From the NCBI RefSeq assembly GCF_000015245.1, contig NC_008700.1:4042501-4106500 (forward strand): DNA of 64,000 nt, written 5' to 3'. The translations under genes and the position numbers were made by a program. The notes beneath the pieces were generated by a model. It worked only from the letters and a program-made list of their open reading frames with translations, was not told where the DNA came from and did no database searches. This stretch comes from Shewanella amazonensis SB2B. GTDB lineage: Bacteria > Pseudomonadota > Gammaproteobacteria > Enterobacterales > Shewanellaceae. Shown here one piece after another: positions 51,844 through 59,597 of this stretch (positions are counted from its first letter, which is position 1; every line of letters starts with the position of its first letter).

Positions 51844-52448
51844 CCACCTGCATAGCAGGTGGCTTTGACACGGCCCCCTAAAAGGGGGCTTAAAAACTAA
51901 CCTTCTAGCCCCAATGCTATCTGCCGTTTCTCTTCTTCTTTGGCTGTCTTTTCTTGGTGCCGTACATATCTGCGGATTATCTCTTCATTCGCTCCTACCG
52001 AGTCAACAAAATAGCCTCTTTGCCAAAAGTGATTCCCCCAGAGCTTTTGCTTTCTCAAATACGGAAATTTCGCAAACATTCTGATTGCCGTTCTTCCTTT
52101 TACAAAACCCATTAAGTCCGACACGCTTAGACTCGGTGGAGTTCTGACTACTAGATGAACATGATCTTCCTGCACATTCAGTTCTACGACTCTGCATTTC
52201 TTCATGTTGCAGTAAACATAGATACTTCGATAAAGCTCTTTGCCAAGATTACCTTTTAGGATTTTGTACCTGTACTTCGGTGTCCAAACGAGGTGATACT
52301 GACAGCGATAGAACACGTGAGACGCGGATTCATATCTGCTCATGCTACTTACTCCTTGATTTGCTGGTAACAAACCGAGGGAGTATTTAGCATGGGCATT
52401 CTACGGGCAAAGCCCCACTAGAACGATCACCACCTCCATAGGAGGTGG
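51844..52448 (-). mobile_element. IS200/IS605-family insertion sequence (tnpA only)
   Basis: One Y1/HUH transposase gene is flanked by subterminal imperfect twins of the same hairpin: CCACCTGC-ATA-GCAGGTGG at 51844-51862 and CCACCTCC-ATA-GGAGGTGG at 52430-52448. This is the expected layout of IS200/IS605 elements, which have no terminal inverted repeats and are recognised through subterminal hairpins. Coordinates given are hairpin to hairpin; the true ends lie a few to tens of bases outside. An extra hairpin GCCCCCT/AGGGGGC (51873-51889) lies just past the tnpA stop. No tnpB is present. The element sits between converging menE and rpoH. Confidence 0.9.
51897..52343 (-). CDS. tnpA: IS200/IS605-family transposase TnpA
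   Basis: 148 residues, close to the usual ~150. Family start SHVFYRCQYHLVWTPKYRY, the HUH motif in EDHVHLVV, and the catalytic Tyr with following Gln in IRRYVRHQ (Y-x3-Q). All key residues are present, so the gene looks intact. It acts on single-stranded DNA by excising and inserting a circular intermediate. AAGGAG precedes ATG 52343; an in-frame upstream start is rejected. Confidence 0.93.
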   Translation of the reverse strand: MSRYESASHVFYRCQYHLVWTPKYRYKILKGNLGKELYRSIYVYCNMKKCRVVELNVQEDHVHLVVRTPPSLSVSDLMGFVKGRTAIRMFAKFPYLRKQKLWGNHFWQRGYFVDSVGANEEIIRRYVRHQEKTAKEEEKRQIALGLEG

Positions 52449-52464
52449 TTTTAGAGTGACAACA

Positions 52465-52495
52465 AAAAAACCGGCCATTGGGCCGGTTTTCTTTT
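52465..52495 (-). terminator. Rho-independent terminator of rpoH
   Basis: AAAACCGGCC (52467-52476) and GGCCGGTTTT (52481-52490) form a perfect stem with a 4-nt loop; a run of T follows on the minus strand. It lies 17 bp past the rpoH stop and only about 20 bp from the IS hairpin, so the insertion left it intact. Confidence 0.9.
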
Positions 52496-52506
52496 ATTGA
52501 AGCTTA

Positions 52507-53364
52507 TCAGGCTTCCATACGCGCCTTGAGCTTGTTCATGGCGTTCTTTTCAAGCTGACGAATACGCTCAGCTGACACCTGATACTGCTCCGCCAGCTCC
52601 TGGAGAGTGACCTTGTCGTCATCCAACCAGCGGGCACGCAGAATGTGCTGGCTGCGCTCATCGAGAGTCTTAATGGCAGCAATCAAACGATTCTGGGCAT
52701 TGGATTCCCAATTGTCGTTTTCGATGTTGGCGGCCAAATCGGAAGAGTGGTCTTCCAGATAGTGCACTGGAGCAAAGCCTTCATCGTCGTCGTGATCGTT
52801 GACCAAATCGAAGGCTTGATCCTGAGCCGCCATACGCGACTCCATCTCGGTCACATCGTCTTTGGACACACCCAGGTTTTCTGCCACCATGGCCACTTCG
52901 TCATCCGAGAACCAACCCAGACGCTGTTTGGCTTTACGCAGATTAAAGAACAGCTTGCGCTGGGCCTTGGTGGTGGCCACTTTAACAATGCGCCAGTTTT
53001 TCAGCACATATTCGTGAATTTCTGCTTTGATCCAATGCACGGCAAAAGACACCAAACGCACACCCACATCAGGGTCGAAACGTTTAACGGCCTTCATCAG
53101 GCCTATGTTGCCTTCCTGGATCAGGTCGGCCTGTGGCAGGCCATAGCCTGAGTAGCTCTTGGCCACATGAACCACAAAGCGCAGGTGGGACATAATCAGC
53201 TGCTTTGCTGCCTGCAGGTCACCGGTTTCCTGCAAACGCTTGGCGAGCTGATACTCCTGCTCCGCCTCCAGCATGGGCATGCTGTTGACCGAGTGAATAT
53301 AAGCTTCAAGACTACTGGCTCCCTGGGGGACCATCAGTGCCATTGATTGCGTTTGTCCAGTCAT
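52507..53364 (-). CDS. rpoH: Heat-shock sigma factor RpoH (sigma-32)
   Basis: 285 residues. Region 2 is VVHVAKSYSGYGLPQADLIQEG (2.1-2.2) and VRLVSFAVHWIKAEIHEYVL (2.3-2.4). The RpoH box QRKLFFNLRKAKQRLGWF is present. Region 4 HTH is LQELAEQYQVSAERIRQLEKNAMNKL. It directs heat-shock gene transcription and is probably regulated by DnaK/FtsH and mRNA structure (family knowledge). It is downstream of ftsYEX in the conserved order, with its own promoter-like sequence at 53434-53462. Confidence 0.97.
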   Translation of the reverse strand: MTGQTQSMALMVPQGASSLEAYIHSVNSMPMLEAEQEYQLAKRLQETGDLQAAKQLIMSHLRFVVHVAKSYSGYGLPQADLIQEGNIGLMKAVKRFDPDVGVRLVSFAVHWIKAEIHEYVLKNWRIVKVATTKAQRKLFFNLRKAKQRLGWFSDDEVAMVAENLGVSKDDVTEMESRMAAQDQAFDLVNDHDDDEGFAPVHYLEDHSSDLAANIENDNWESNAQNRLIAAIKTLDERSQHILRARWLDDDKVTLQELAEQYQVSAERIRQLEKNAMNKLKARMEA

Positions 53365-53433
53365 TGGTACTCCTGATTACTTCTCACATTTGCCCGTAGC
53401 TGACGCCGGATGGCGGCCAAACCGGGCTGATGA

Positions 53434-53462
53434 ACTATCGGCCATCTGACATGTCATGTCAA
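53434..53462 (-). promoter_or_regulatory. Sigma-70-type promoter of rpoH
   Basis: On the minus strand a perfect -35 TTGACA (53457-53462) and a -10 GATAGT (53434-53439, four of six) are separated by 17 bp, giving a start near 53427 and a leader of about 63 nt. The palindrome TGACATGTCA (53447-53456) lies in the spacer. A hairpin ATCCGG/CCGGAT (53469-53484) just upstream could end ftsX transcription. Confidence 0.6.
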
Positions 53463-53576
53463 GCAAGCATCCGGCATACCGGATCCGCGTGCTGGACACA
53501 GGTCGCTATTTTGGCTCTGCAGGTTGGACATCACAAGTGAACATTCGTTCATTTATCAGCCAATGCACCCGCACTA

Positions 53577-54542
53577 TCAGGACGGTTCTATCGCCCTAAG
53601 ATGCTGACGCACGGATAAATATGAGCCAAGCCAGCCGAGGAACGAGGCCAAAAACACCAGCTGAACCAATTCGGTAAAGCTTAAGGAAGCCATTTCGATA
53701 TCGCTGCCGTAGAGCCCGAGCAGCTCGGCAATGGCGCCATCGAGATACCACACCAGCAGGTTGATAATGATCCAGGCCAGCATGCCGCCGATCACCCCAT
53801 ACCAGATGCCGGTGTACAAAAACGGCCGTTGAATAAAGGCTTCGGTAGCCCCAACCAGCTTCATCACCTCGATTTCGTTGCGCCGATTCATAATCGCCAG
53901 TCGAATGGTATTGCCTATGATAAGTACCACGGCCACCACCAGGAGCGCGGCAATGGCAAGCACAGTGCGTTCCAGTAAGCGCACCACGGCCTGCAGTCGT
54001 TCCAGCCATTCGATGTCGAGGCGGCCAAAGCTGACGCCCTGCTCGCGCTCAAGCTTGGTCAACAGCTCGCGGGCGCCTATAGGGCTTGAGAATTTCTCGG
54101 TGGGCAGCACAGTCACCACTGCAGGCAGTGGATTGGACTCGAGATACGACAGGGCCTCGCCAAAGCCTGAGAGACGCTGAAACTCAGCCAGTGCTTCGTC
54201 CCGATTAATGTAGTGCACCTCAGCTACCTCCGGGTACACCTTGATGCGGGAGATCAGACTTTGAATTGCCTGCTCGTTCTTGCCTTCTTCAATAAACAGC
54301 GAGATCTCAGCGGCGTTGTTCCAGGACTGAGTGATGGTGTCGGCGTTTTTAACCAGTACCTGCAGCGCGGCAGGCAGACTCAGACTCACCCCCAGCACCG
54401 CCATGGTCATCAGTGACGATACCGGATTACGCCACAGCTCACCGATACTGGCCATACCCTGCTGGATGTGGCGGATGAAAAACATCACGATTTGCCCACT
54501 GATGGGCAGCTTGCTGCGGGTCAGTTCGCCATGTTCGCGCAT
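53577..54542 (-). CDS. ftsX: Cell-division ABC-transporter-like membrane protein FtsX
   Basis: 321 residues with four membrane helices expected: one N-terminal (PVSSLMTMAVLGVSLSLPAALQVL), a periplasmic domain (SLFIEEGKNEQAIQSLISRI), then three C-terminal helices (TVLAIAALLVVAVVLIIGNTI, WYGVIGGMLAWIIINLLVWYL, LVQLVFLASFLGWLGSYL). With FtsE it activates septal murein hydrolysis via EnvC in gammaproteobacteria. It is 9 bp downstream of ftsE. Confidence 0.95.
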   Translation of the reverse strand: MREHGELTRSKLPISGQIVMFFIRHIQQGMASIGELWRNPVSSLMTMAVLGVSLSLPAALQVLVKNADTITQSWNNAAEISLFIEEGKNEQAIQSLISRIKVYPEVAEVHYINRDEALAEFQRLSGFGEALSYLESNPLPAVVTVLPTEKFSSPIGARELLTKLEREQGVSFGRLDIEWLERLQAVVRLLERTVLAIAALLVVAVVLIIGNTIRLAIMNRRNEIEVMKLVGATEAFIQRPFLYTGIWYGVIGGMLAWIIINLLVWYLDGAIAELLGLYGSDIEMASLSFTELVQLVFLASFLGWLGSYLSVRQHLRAIEPS

Positions 54543-54551
54543 CTTGGCTCC

Positions 54552-55241
54552 TTATACACCCGGACGCAGAGGCTCGCCGATTTCGCGCGCCCCCAACATG
54601 CGGCCCTGACGCAGAGTCAGGGTGCGGTATTTCATCCGGGCTATCAGCCCCAAATCGTGGGTAGCAATCAGCACGCTGGTACCGGCATCATTAAAGGTTT
54701 CGAATAATCGGAGGATGTCCATGGAAAGCTTGGGGTCCAGGTTGCCCGTGGGCTCGTCGGCCAGCAACAGGGCCGGCTTGTTGACTATGGCTCGGGCGAT
54801 ACCGACGCGCTGCTGTTCACCGCCGGAGAGCATGATGGGGTTATGGCGCTCTTTGCCATACAGACCCACCATATCCAGCGCAGCGGCGACCCGCTTTTTA
54901 ATTTCACCGTGGCTGAAGCCTTCTATCACCAGGGGCAGCGCCACATTGTCGAACACGCTTCTGTCCATCAACAGATGGTGGTTTTGGAAAATCATGCCAA
55001 TTTCACGGCGCAGGTAAGGCACGTGGTGGCGGCTGATATCGGCGATATCGTGACCGTTGATAAACACCTTACCGGCACTGGCACGTTCGATAACGGTAAT
55101 CAGTTTGAGCAGGGTGCTCTTTCCCGCCCCCGAATGGCCGGTGAGAAACGCCATCTCGCCTCGGCGCAGATGGAAATTCACATCGGACAGGGCCTTCTGC
55201 CCCCCGGGGTAGACCTTGCTGACCTGCTCAAATCGAATCAT
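54552..55241 (-). CDS. ftsE: Cell-division ATP-binding protein FtsE
   Basis: 229 residues. Walker A GHSGAGKST, Q loop MIFQNHHLL, signature LSGGEQQRVGIARA and Walker B ALLLADEPTGNLD are all intact. It is the ATPase partner of FtsX at the septum. Its ATG overlaps the ftsY stop by 4 bp. Confidence 0.97.
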   Translation of the reverse strand: MIRFEQVSKVYPGGQKALSDVNFHLRRGEMAFLTGHSGAGKSTLLKLITVIERASAGKVFINGHDIADISRHHVPYLRREIGMIFQNHHLLMDRSVFDNVALPLVIEGFSHGEIKKRVAAALDMVGLYGKERHNPIMLSGGEQQRVGIARAIVNKPALLLADEPTGNLDPKLSMDILRLFETFNDAGTSVLIATHDLGLIARMKYRTLTLRQGRMLGAREIGEPLRPGV

Positions 55242-56869
55242 GTGTTATCCGTTTTCTCCTGACTGAACAGGGCATCGATAAAGTCGCGGGCGTTAAATAC
55301 TCGCAGATCGTCTATCTGTTCGCCAACACCTATGTAACGGATAGGAATACCAAATTTATCGGCAATGGCAAAGATCACCCCGCCTTTGGCGGTACCATCG
55401 AGCTTGGTAATGGAGATACCGGTTACACCGACGGCTTCCTGGAACAGCTTGGCCTGGCTGATGGCATTCTGGCCCGTGCTGGCATCCAGCGTCAGCATCA
55501 CTTCGTGGGGCGCGCTCTCGTCGAGCTTCTTCATTACCCTCACAACTTTTTTCAGCTCTTCCATCAGATGGTTTTTGTTCTGCAGACGACCGGCGGTGTC
55601 GCAAATCAACACATCCACACCCTTGGCCTTGGCCGATTGCAATGCGTCAAACAGCACAGAGGCACTGTCGGCACCGGTATGCTGGGCAACCACGGGAATA
55701 TTGTTGCGCTGCCCCCACACCTGCAGCTGCTCAACGGCAGCGGCGCGGAAGGTATCACCTGCAGCCAGCATCACGCTCTTGCCCTGACTCTGGTACTGCT
55801 TGGCAAGCTTGCCAATGGTGGTGGTTTTACCCACACCGTTTACACCCACCATCAGGATCACATAAGGACCCTGCGCATTTTCCGGCACCAGAGGCACGCT
55901 GACCGGCTCCAGAGTGCGCTGCATTTCTTCACGCAGCAGTTCGTATAAAGCCTCGGCATCTTTCAGCTGTCTGCGGCTGGCATGCTCGGTCAGGCTCTTG
56001 ATCAGCTTTGAGGTGGTTTCTACACCCACGTCGGCAATCAGCAGCTGCTCTTCCAGCTCTTCAAACAGCTCATCATCAATTTTCTTGCCGCGGAACAGGC
56101 CGATAAAGCCACTGCCAATATTCTCGCTGGTGCGCATCAGGCCACGCTTCAGACGAGCAAAAAAGCCCTCTTTCACCGGCTTGGCCTGAGGCTCTGGCTG
56201 AACTTCTTCTGCCTGTTCAGTTTGCACCGATGCGGCTTCAGCAGCGCTCTGCTCAGCAGCAATGCGTTCCTGCTCTGCCTGTTCGGCGGCAATGCGCTCG
56301 GCTTCCAGCTGCTCTGCTGCAAGACGAGCTTCTTCCTGGCGCTCAGCTTCCAAGCGGGCAGCTTCGGCTGCGGCCTGCTCGGCAGCAATGCGTTCCTGCT
56401 CGGCTTGTTCGGCGGCGATGCGCTCGGCTTCCAGCTGCTCTGCTGCAAGACGAGCTTCTTTCTGGCGCTCAGCTTCCAAGCGGGCAGCTTCGGCTGCGGC
56501 CTGCTCGGCAGCAATGCGTTCCTGCTCGGCTTGTTCGGCGGCGATGCGCTCTGCTTCCAGCTGCTCAGCTGCAAGACGAGCTTCTTCCTGGCGCTCAGCT
56601 TCCAAGCGGGCAGCTTCGGCTGCGGCCTGCTCGGCAGCAATACGTTCCTGCTCGGCTTGTTCGGCGGCGATGCGCTCGGCTTCCAGCTGCTCAGCTTCTA
56701 AACGTGTAACTTCAGCTGCCGCCTGTTCAGCGGCTTCACGCTCCGCTTGTTCGGCCGCAGCGCTTTCTGCCTGAACCTGTTCGACAATCGCGTGTTCTGC
56801 TTCGGCCTGTTTTGCGGCCGCATCATCCTTGTCCCGGCGGAACCAGGAGAAAAAACCTTTCTTTGACAT
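55238..56869 (-). CDS. ftsY: Signal recognition particle receptor FtsY with expanded repeat-bearing A domain
   Basis: 543 residues from ATG 56869 (MSKKGFFSWFRRDKDD, aligning with E. coli MAKEKKRGFFSWL); the frame is open to an ATG at 56929. The N-terminal acidic A domain (residues ~15-240) is dominated by a 42-residue repeat of Ala/Glu/Arg/Gln, three full copies and a partial one. The NG domain follows: KEGFFARLKRGLMRTSENIGSGF, GVNGVGKTTTIGKLA (G1), DTAGRLQNK (G3), ITKLDGTAKGG (G4 region). It docks SRP-bound ribosomes at the inner membrane. No strong ribosome site is visible. Conserved ftsYEX-rpoH order. Confidence 0.95.
   Translation of the reverse strand: MSKKGFFSWFRRDKDDAAAKQAEAEHAIVEQVQAESAAAEQAEREAAEQAAAEVTRLEAEQLEAERIAAEQAEQERIAAEQAAAEAARLEAERQEEARLAAEQLEAERIAAEQAEQERIAAEQAAAEAARLEAERQKEARLAAEQLEAERIAAEQAEQERIAAEQAAAEAARLEAERQEEARLAAEQLEAERIAAEQAEQERIAAEQSAAEAASVQTEQAEEVQPEPQAKPVKEGFFARLKRGLMRTSENIGSGFIGLFRGKKIDDELFEELEEQLLIADVGVETTSKLIKSLTEHASRRQLKDAEALYELLREEMQRTLEPVSVPLVPENAQGPYVILMVGVNGVGKTTTIGKLAKQYQSQGKSVMLAAGDTFRAAAVEQLQVWGQRNNIPVVAQHTGADSASVLFDALQSAKAKGVDVLICDTAGRLQNKNHLMEELKKVVRVMKKLDESAPHEVMLTLDASTGQNAISQAKLFQEAVGVTGISITKLDGTAKGGVIFAIADKFGIPIRYIGVGEQIDDLRVFNARDFIDALFSQEKTDNT
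56231..56700 (-). repeat. 126-bp in-frame tandem repeat within ftsY
   Basis: Successive copies are offset by exactly 126 bp (for example the same GCGCTC-starting segment at 56294, 56420, 56546 and 56672). The copies differ at only a few bases and encode the same 42-residue Ala/Glu-rich helical unit, with one Glu/Lys change. About three full copies plus a partial one are present. Several spurious long open frames on the opposite strand arise from the same repetition. Confidence 0.92.
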
Positions 56870-57043
56870 CTGTGGTACCGGTCTGTGTTGGCACTGGGCC
56901 GTTTTCGAAGCTAAGGCTTCATCGGTCATTCCATGCCGTCTGGGAAGGTATCCCTGAGGATACGCTTTACGTTAAAATGACGACCTTTTACGGGGTGGCC
57001 TAGTCTACCACTTTCTTTCTTCGGGCAAAATGACGGGAAATCA

Positions 57044-57673
57044 ATGAGCAGAAATCGTTCATCGGCTGGGCGCGGACCGGGCACCAAACCGAGCGGAGCC
57101 ATGGGTTCGGGGCAGGTTCGGATCATTGGCGGTCAGTGGCGTTCACGCAAGCTGCCCATCAAAGATTTGGAGGGGCTGCGCCCCACCACTGACAGAGTGC
57201 GTGAAACCCTGTTCAACTGGATAGCGGCCGACCTGCCCCATGCCCGGGTACTGGATTGCTTTGGGGGCAGTGGCGCCCTGGCGCTGGAAGCCCTGTCCCG
57301 TTATGCCAGCTTCGCCAAGGTGTTTGAGCTGCAACGGGACGCTGCCAATCAGCTGAAAATCAACCTGCAAACCTTGAAGTGCGACTGCGCCGAGGTGGTC
57401 AATGGCGATACTCTGGCGTTACTGGCCGCAGGCACCGCAGAAGGATTCGATATCGTCTTTATCGATCCCCCCTTTCGCAAAGGTCTGGCAGAAGCAACCC
57501 TGCTGGCGCTCAAGGACCATGGCTGGCTGAAAGAGGATGCGCTGGTGTATCTCGAAACCGAAAGTGAACTCGCTGCCATGCCGCTGCCACCAGGCTTTAC
57601 AGAGCTTAAACACAAGACAGCCGGCCAGGTCTGCTATCGCTTATTGCAATTCAACCAGGGAGAGCAAGCATAA
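57044..57673 (+). CDS. rsmD: 16S rRNA (guanine-966-N2)-methyltransferase RsmD
   Basis: 209 residues. VRIIGGQWRSRKLPIKDLEGLRPTTDRVRETLFNWI is the family start, followed by VLDCFGGSGALALEALSR (SAM motif I) and FIDPPFRKGL, the catalytic (D/N)PPF motif. It methylates G966 of 16S rRNA in the small subunit. It is divergent from ftsY, the conserved arrangement. A basic, Gly/Ser-rich N-terminal extension of about 24 residues precedes the conserved core. Confidence 0.94.
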   Translation: MSRNRSSAGRGPGTKPSGAMGSGQVRIIGGQWRSRKLPIKDLEGLRPTTDRVRETLFNWIAADLPHARVLDCFGGSGALALEALSRYASFAKVFELQRDAANQLKINLQTLKCDCAEVVNGDTLALLAAGTAEGFDIVFIDPPFRKGLAEATLLALKDHGWLKEDALVYLETESELAAMPLPPGFTELKHKTAGQVCYRLLQFNQGEQA

Positions 57674-57966
57674 TGAAGTGGCTGATCATGTTTGGAAAGC
57701 TCGCCACCCTCGGTGCCTGGGTAATGATGGGCTACAACCTGCTTACCCCGTTCGATGGCAACATAGGTACCCTACTCAAGATTTTACTGGGGGTCACCGT
57801 GGTGATGCACAGCTTCCAGTTGGGGGTGTTTCATTTACTGTTCAAAAAGTTGCTGCCACTGAAGGCGAGCGATTATTTGCAGGTGTTTGCCTTTGGCGTA
57901 TTTGCACTGCTGGAGTACCGCGCCATAGCTTTGGCTAAGTTTGAAGCCGAGGCCCGCAAGGGCTAG
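57673..57966 (+). CDS. DUF1145 membrane protein (YhhL-like)
   Basis: 97 residues, about three hydrophobic segments (LIMFGKLATLGAWVMMGYNLL, IGTLLKILLGVTVVMHSFQLGVFHLL, LQVFAFGVFALLEYRAIAL). Matches the DUF1145 family usually encoded next to rsmD. Its ATG overlaps the rsmD stop TAA by one base. Inner-membrane protein, function unknown. Confidence 0.88.
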   Translation: MKWLIMFGKLATLGAWVMMGYNLLTPFDGNIGTLLKILLGVTVVMHSFQLGVFHLLFKKLLPLKASDYLQVFAFGVFALLEYRAIALAKFEAEARKG

Positions 57967-57978
57967 AGCCACCCAACA

Positions 57979-58004
57979 AAAAAGCCCCGTAATCGGGGCT
58001 TTTT
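57979..58004. terminator. Rho-independent terminator between the DUF1145 gene and cymA
   Basis: AAAAAGCCCCG (57979-57989) and CGGGGCTTTTT (57994-58004) form a perfect stem with a TAAT loop. It ends the plus-strand rsmD unit and can also act on the minus strand after cymA. Confidence 0.93.
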
Positions 58005-58052
58005 GCTATCGGGTTATTCCTGGCGAAAGTGCCACTATCGCAAGGGCTGTTA

Positions 58053-58616
58053 TCAACTCTTTGGATAGGGGTGGGCAACACCCTTGTGGCAATCGATACA
58101 GGTCTTGCGACTTTCAGGATCTTTCTTGAAGTTGTTACTGTGCATGCGCACGGCCATCTTGCTCATGTTCTCAGACTGATTTTCGTAAATACGATTGTGG
58201 CAGTTCTGACAGGTGGATGAGTCGATGGAACGCAGATAGTCACGGGCCAGGTCCGCTTGTTCTTTACGGTTTGCTTCCAGCCATTCCTGAGTGTTGAAAC
58301 CATCGATGGTCAGGAAACCGATAACGTCCTTGGATACGATGATTTTCTTCTTCAGGTAAGCGAAAGGTTCCTGAGCAATGTGGCACTGCTGACACTGCAC
58401 AACAATACCGTTTTTATTGTTGCCGTGAGCCGAGGCCAATACTTCGTCTTTCAGTGAATGGTTGCTGTGACAGCTCATACAGAACTCGTCTGTACTGGTC
58501 ATATGCAAGGTGGTTTGAGTCGCAAAGTAGCCCACCACGCCAACCACAACACCTACCAACAGCAGGGCAAATATTGAGTATTTCGCGCTGGGTTTGAATA
58601 GTGCACGCCAGTTCAT
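58053..58616 (-). CDS. cymA: Tetraheme c-type cytochrome CymA (NapC/NirT family quinol dehydrogenase)
   Basis: 187 residues. It begins MNWRALFKPSAKYSIFALL, near identical to S. oneidensis CymA as I recall it, with one N-terminal membrane anchor (about residues 14-33). Four heme motifs are seen: CMSCH, CQQCH, CQNCH and CIDCH. It oxidises menaquinol at the inner membrane and passes electrons to many periplasmic and outer-membrane terminal reductases (fumarate, nitrate, Fe(III)/Mn(IV)). AGGAG lies 8 nt before ATG 58616; an adjacent in-frame GTG (58619) is less likely. It is monocistronic. Confidence 0.96.
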   Translation of the reverse strand: MNWRALFKPSAKYSIFALLLVGVVVGVVGYFATQTTLHMTSTDEFCMSCHSNHSLKDEVLASAHGNNKNGIVVQCQQCHIAQEPFAYLKKKIIVSKDVIGFLTIDGFNTQEWLEANRKEQADLARDYLRSIDSSTCQNCHNRIYENQSENMSKMAVRMHSNNFKKDPESRKTCIDCHKGVAHPYPKS

Positions 58617-59058
58617 CACTCTATCTCCTAAATTTTTAGGGTTATTTTTTTAGTAGCCCCATAGTAGGGTAATTTTGGTTGAAGAAATTTGATGCTAACC
58701 GGGATTTTATAGCGAATAGCCAAATTTTGTGTGGGATTGAGATCCAGCGCAAACTTTGCTAGTTCGATAACGTCTTCCCTGATGTTTCAACATAAAAACC
58801 TAAAGTAAAGGCAAGAAGCTTGCAAGCCGTACAGCGTCCGTGTTGTAGAGAAGCCCTTTGATTATTCATTGAAAGTTTATCCCCACCCCTAATGGGAACT
58901 TTTGTCTGACGAACCCGGTCTGATAAAACACAAAGAAACTGTGCCCTACAGCACAAGCTTCACCACTCTGTCATGCCCCTTGCTGGTCATCATGTCAACA
59001 GCGCACTGATAGCTGCGGGTTTGTGAGTAAAATCAATATCCAATTAATGGCACTGTGC
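58617..59058. other. Intergenic region between cymA and the copper operon: nothing further recognised
   Basis: About 475 bp separate the divergent cymA and the first copper-operon gene. It must carry both promoters. It is AT-rich near cymA. I found no clear CRP (TGTGA-N6-TCACA) or Fnr (TTGAT-N4-ATCAA) site by eye. A 65-residue open frame on the minus strand (58759-58956) has no ribosome site or family similarity and is not called as a gene. Confidence 0.5.
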
Positions 59059-59064
59059 TAATAT
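59055..59064 (+). promoter_or_regulatory. Possible extended -10 promoter of the copper operon
   Basis: TG-C-TAATAT (59056-59064) fits an extended -10 element; the start would be near 59071, about 20 nt before the first ATG. No convincing -35 or CueR/CusR-type palindrome was found. Confidence 0.35.
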
Positions 59065-59091
59065 CGACGCTGTTCATAGTTTGAGGTCATT

Positions 59092-59541
59092 ATGTCGCTG
59101 ATGCTGCGTAAACCATTGCTGGTGATGATTACCCTGCTTGCCCTTGTGGGACAGGCATTGGTGGGTAATGGCCACGCCATGGTAATGCAACCCGACATGG
59201 CCAAGCCTATGGATAGCGCCGTCATGGCTCAGCACCCTGAAATGGCCGACACGACCCATGATTGTTGTGACAGCCTGGACATGCCAACGCTTCCCGACCA
59301 CAGCATGTCTTCCTGTTGCGATGGTAATGGGTTTTGTACCGGTGATTGCAGTCATTGCCTGACTATTTCGGTTAATCTGAGCCTGCCCATTGGCAATGTC
59401 TGGCCATTTTCCTATGGTCCGGAAGAAGCCATGGCGCTGCCCTTGCCTCATTTCCACTCCATTGCGCCCACTGCCGCCTTCAAGCCCCCCCAGGGCCTGA
59501 ACGCACACCTCAAAAATACGCAATTAATTCAGTTTCTTTGA
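59092..59541 (+). CDS. Exported Met/Cys/His-rich protein, probable metal-handling accessory
   Basis: 149 residues. Hydrophobic N-terminal segment (LRKPLLVMITLLALVGQALVGNGHA) then many Met, Asp, His and Cys: MVMQPDMAKPMDS, DTTHDCCDSLDM, HSMSSCCDGNGFCTGDCSHC. This is typical of short proteins encoded at the head of copper/silver efflux operons, which may bind Cu(I) in the periplasm (inference). GAGG precedes the ATG. It is followed 56 bp later by the HMBD protein gene. Confidence 0.75.
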   Translation: MSLMLRKPLLVMITLLALVGQALVGNGHAMVMQPDMAKPMDSAVMAQHPEMADTTHDCCDSLDMPTLPDHSMSSCCDGNGFCTGDCSHCLTISVNLSLPIGNVWPFSYGPEEAMALPLPHFHSIAPTAAFKPPQGLNAHLKNTQLIQFL

Positions 59542-59597
59542 ATATAAGGTCGTTGCAGCTTTTCTCATTCCGCTGCTGACCCGAGTGGAGTATCTCT

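Noticed and set aside
51844..52448. IS605 element with TnpB/omega-RNA
   Set aside because: No tnpB reading frame or remnant is present between the hairpins or directly outside them.
56231..56700. CRISPR-like array
   Set aside because: The repeat unit is 126 bp, directly contiguous and in frame within ftsY, with no unique spacers.
56222..56774. Three overlapping plus-strand open frames of 159-170 codons, with Cys/Ala/Ser-rich repeated translations
   Set aside because: They are produced by the 126-bp repeat of ftsY read in antisense; no starts with ribosome sites.
58759..58956. 65-codon minus-strand frame with several Cys
   Set aside because: No ribosome site, no signal peptide, no family resemblance; lies in a promoter-bearing gap.
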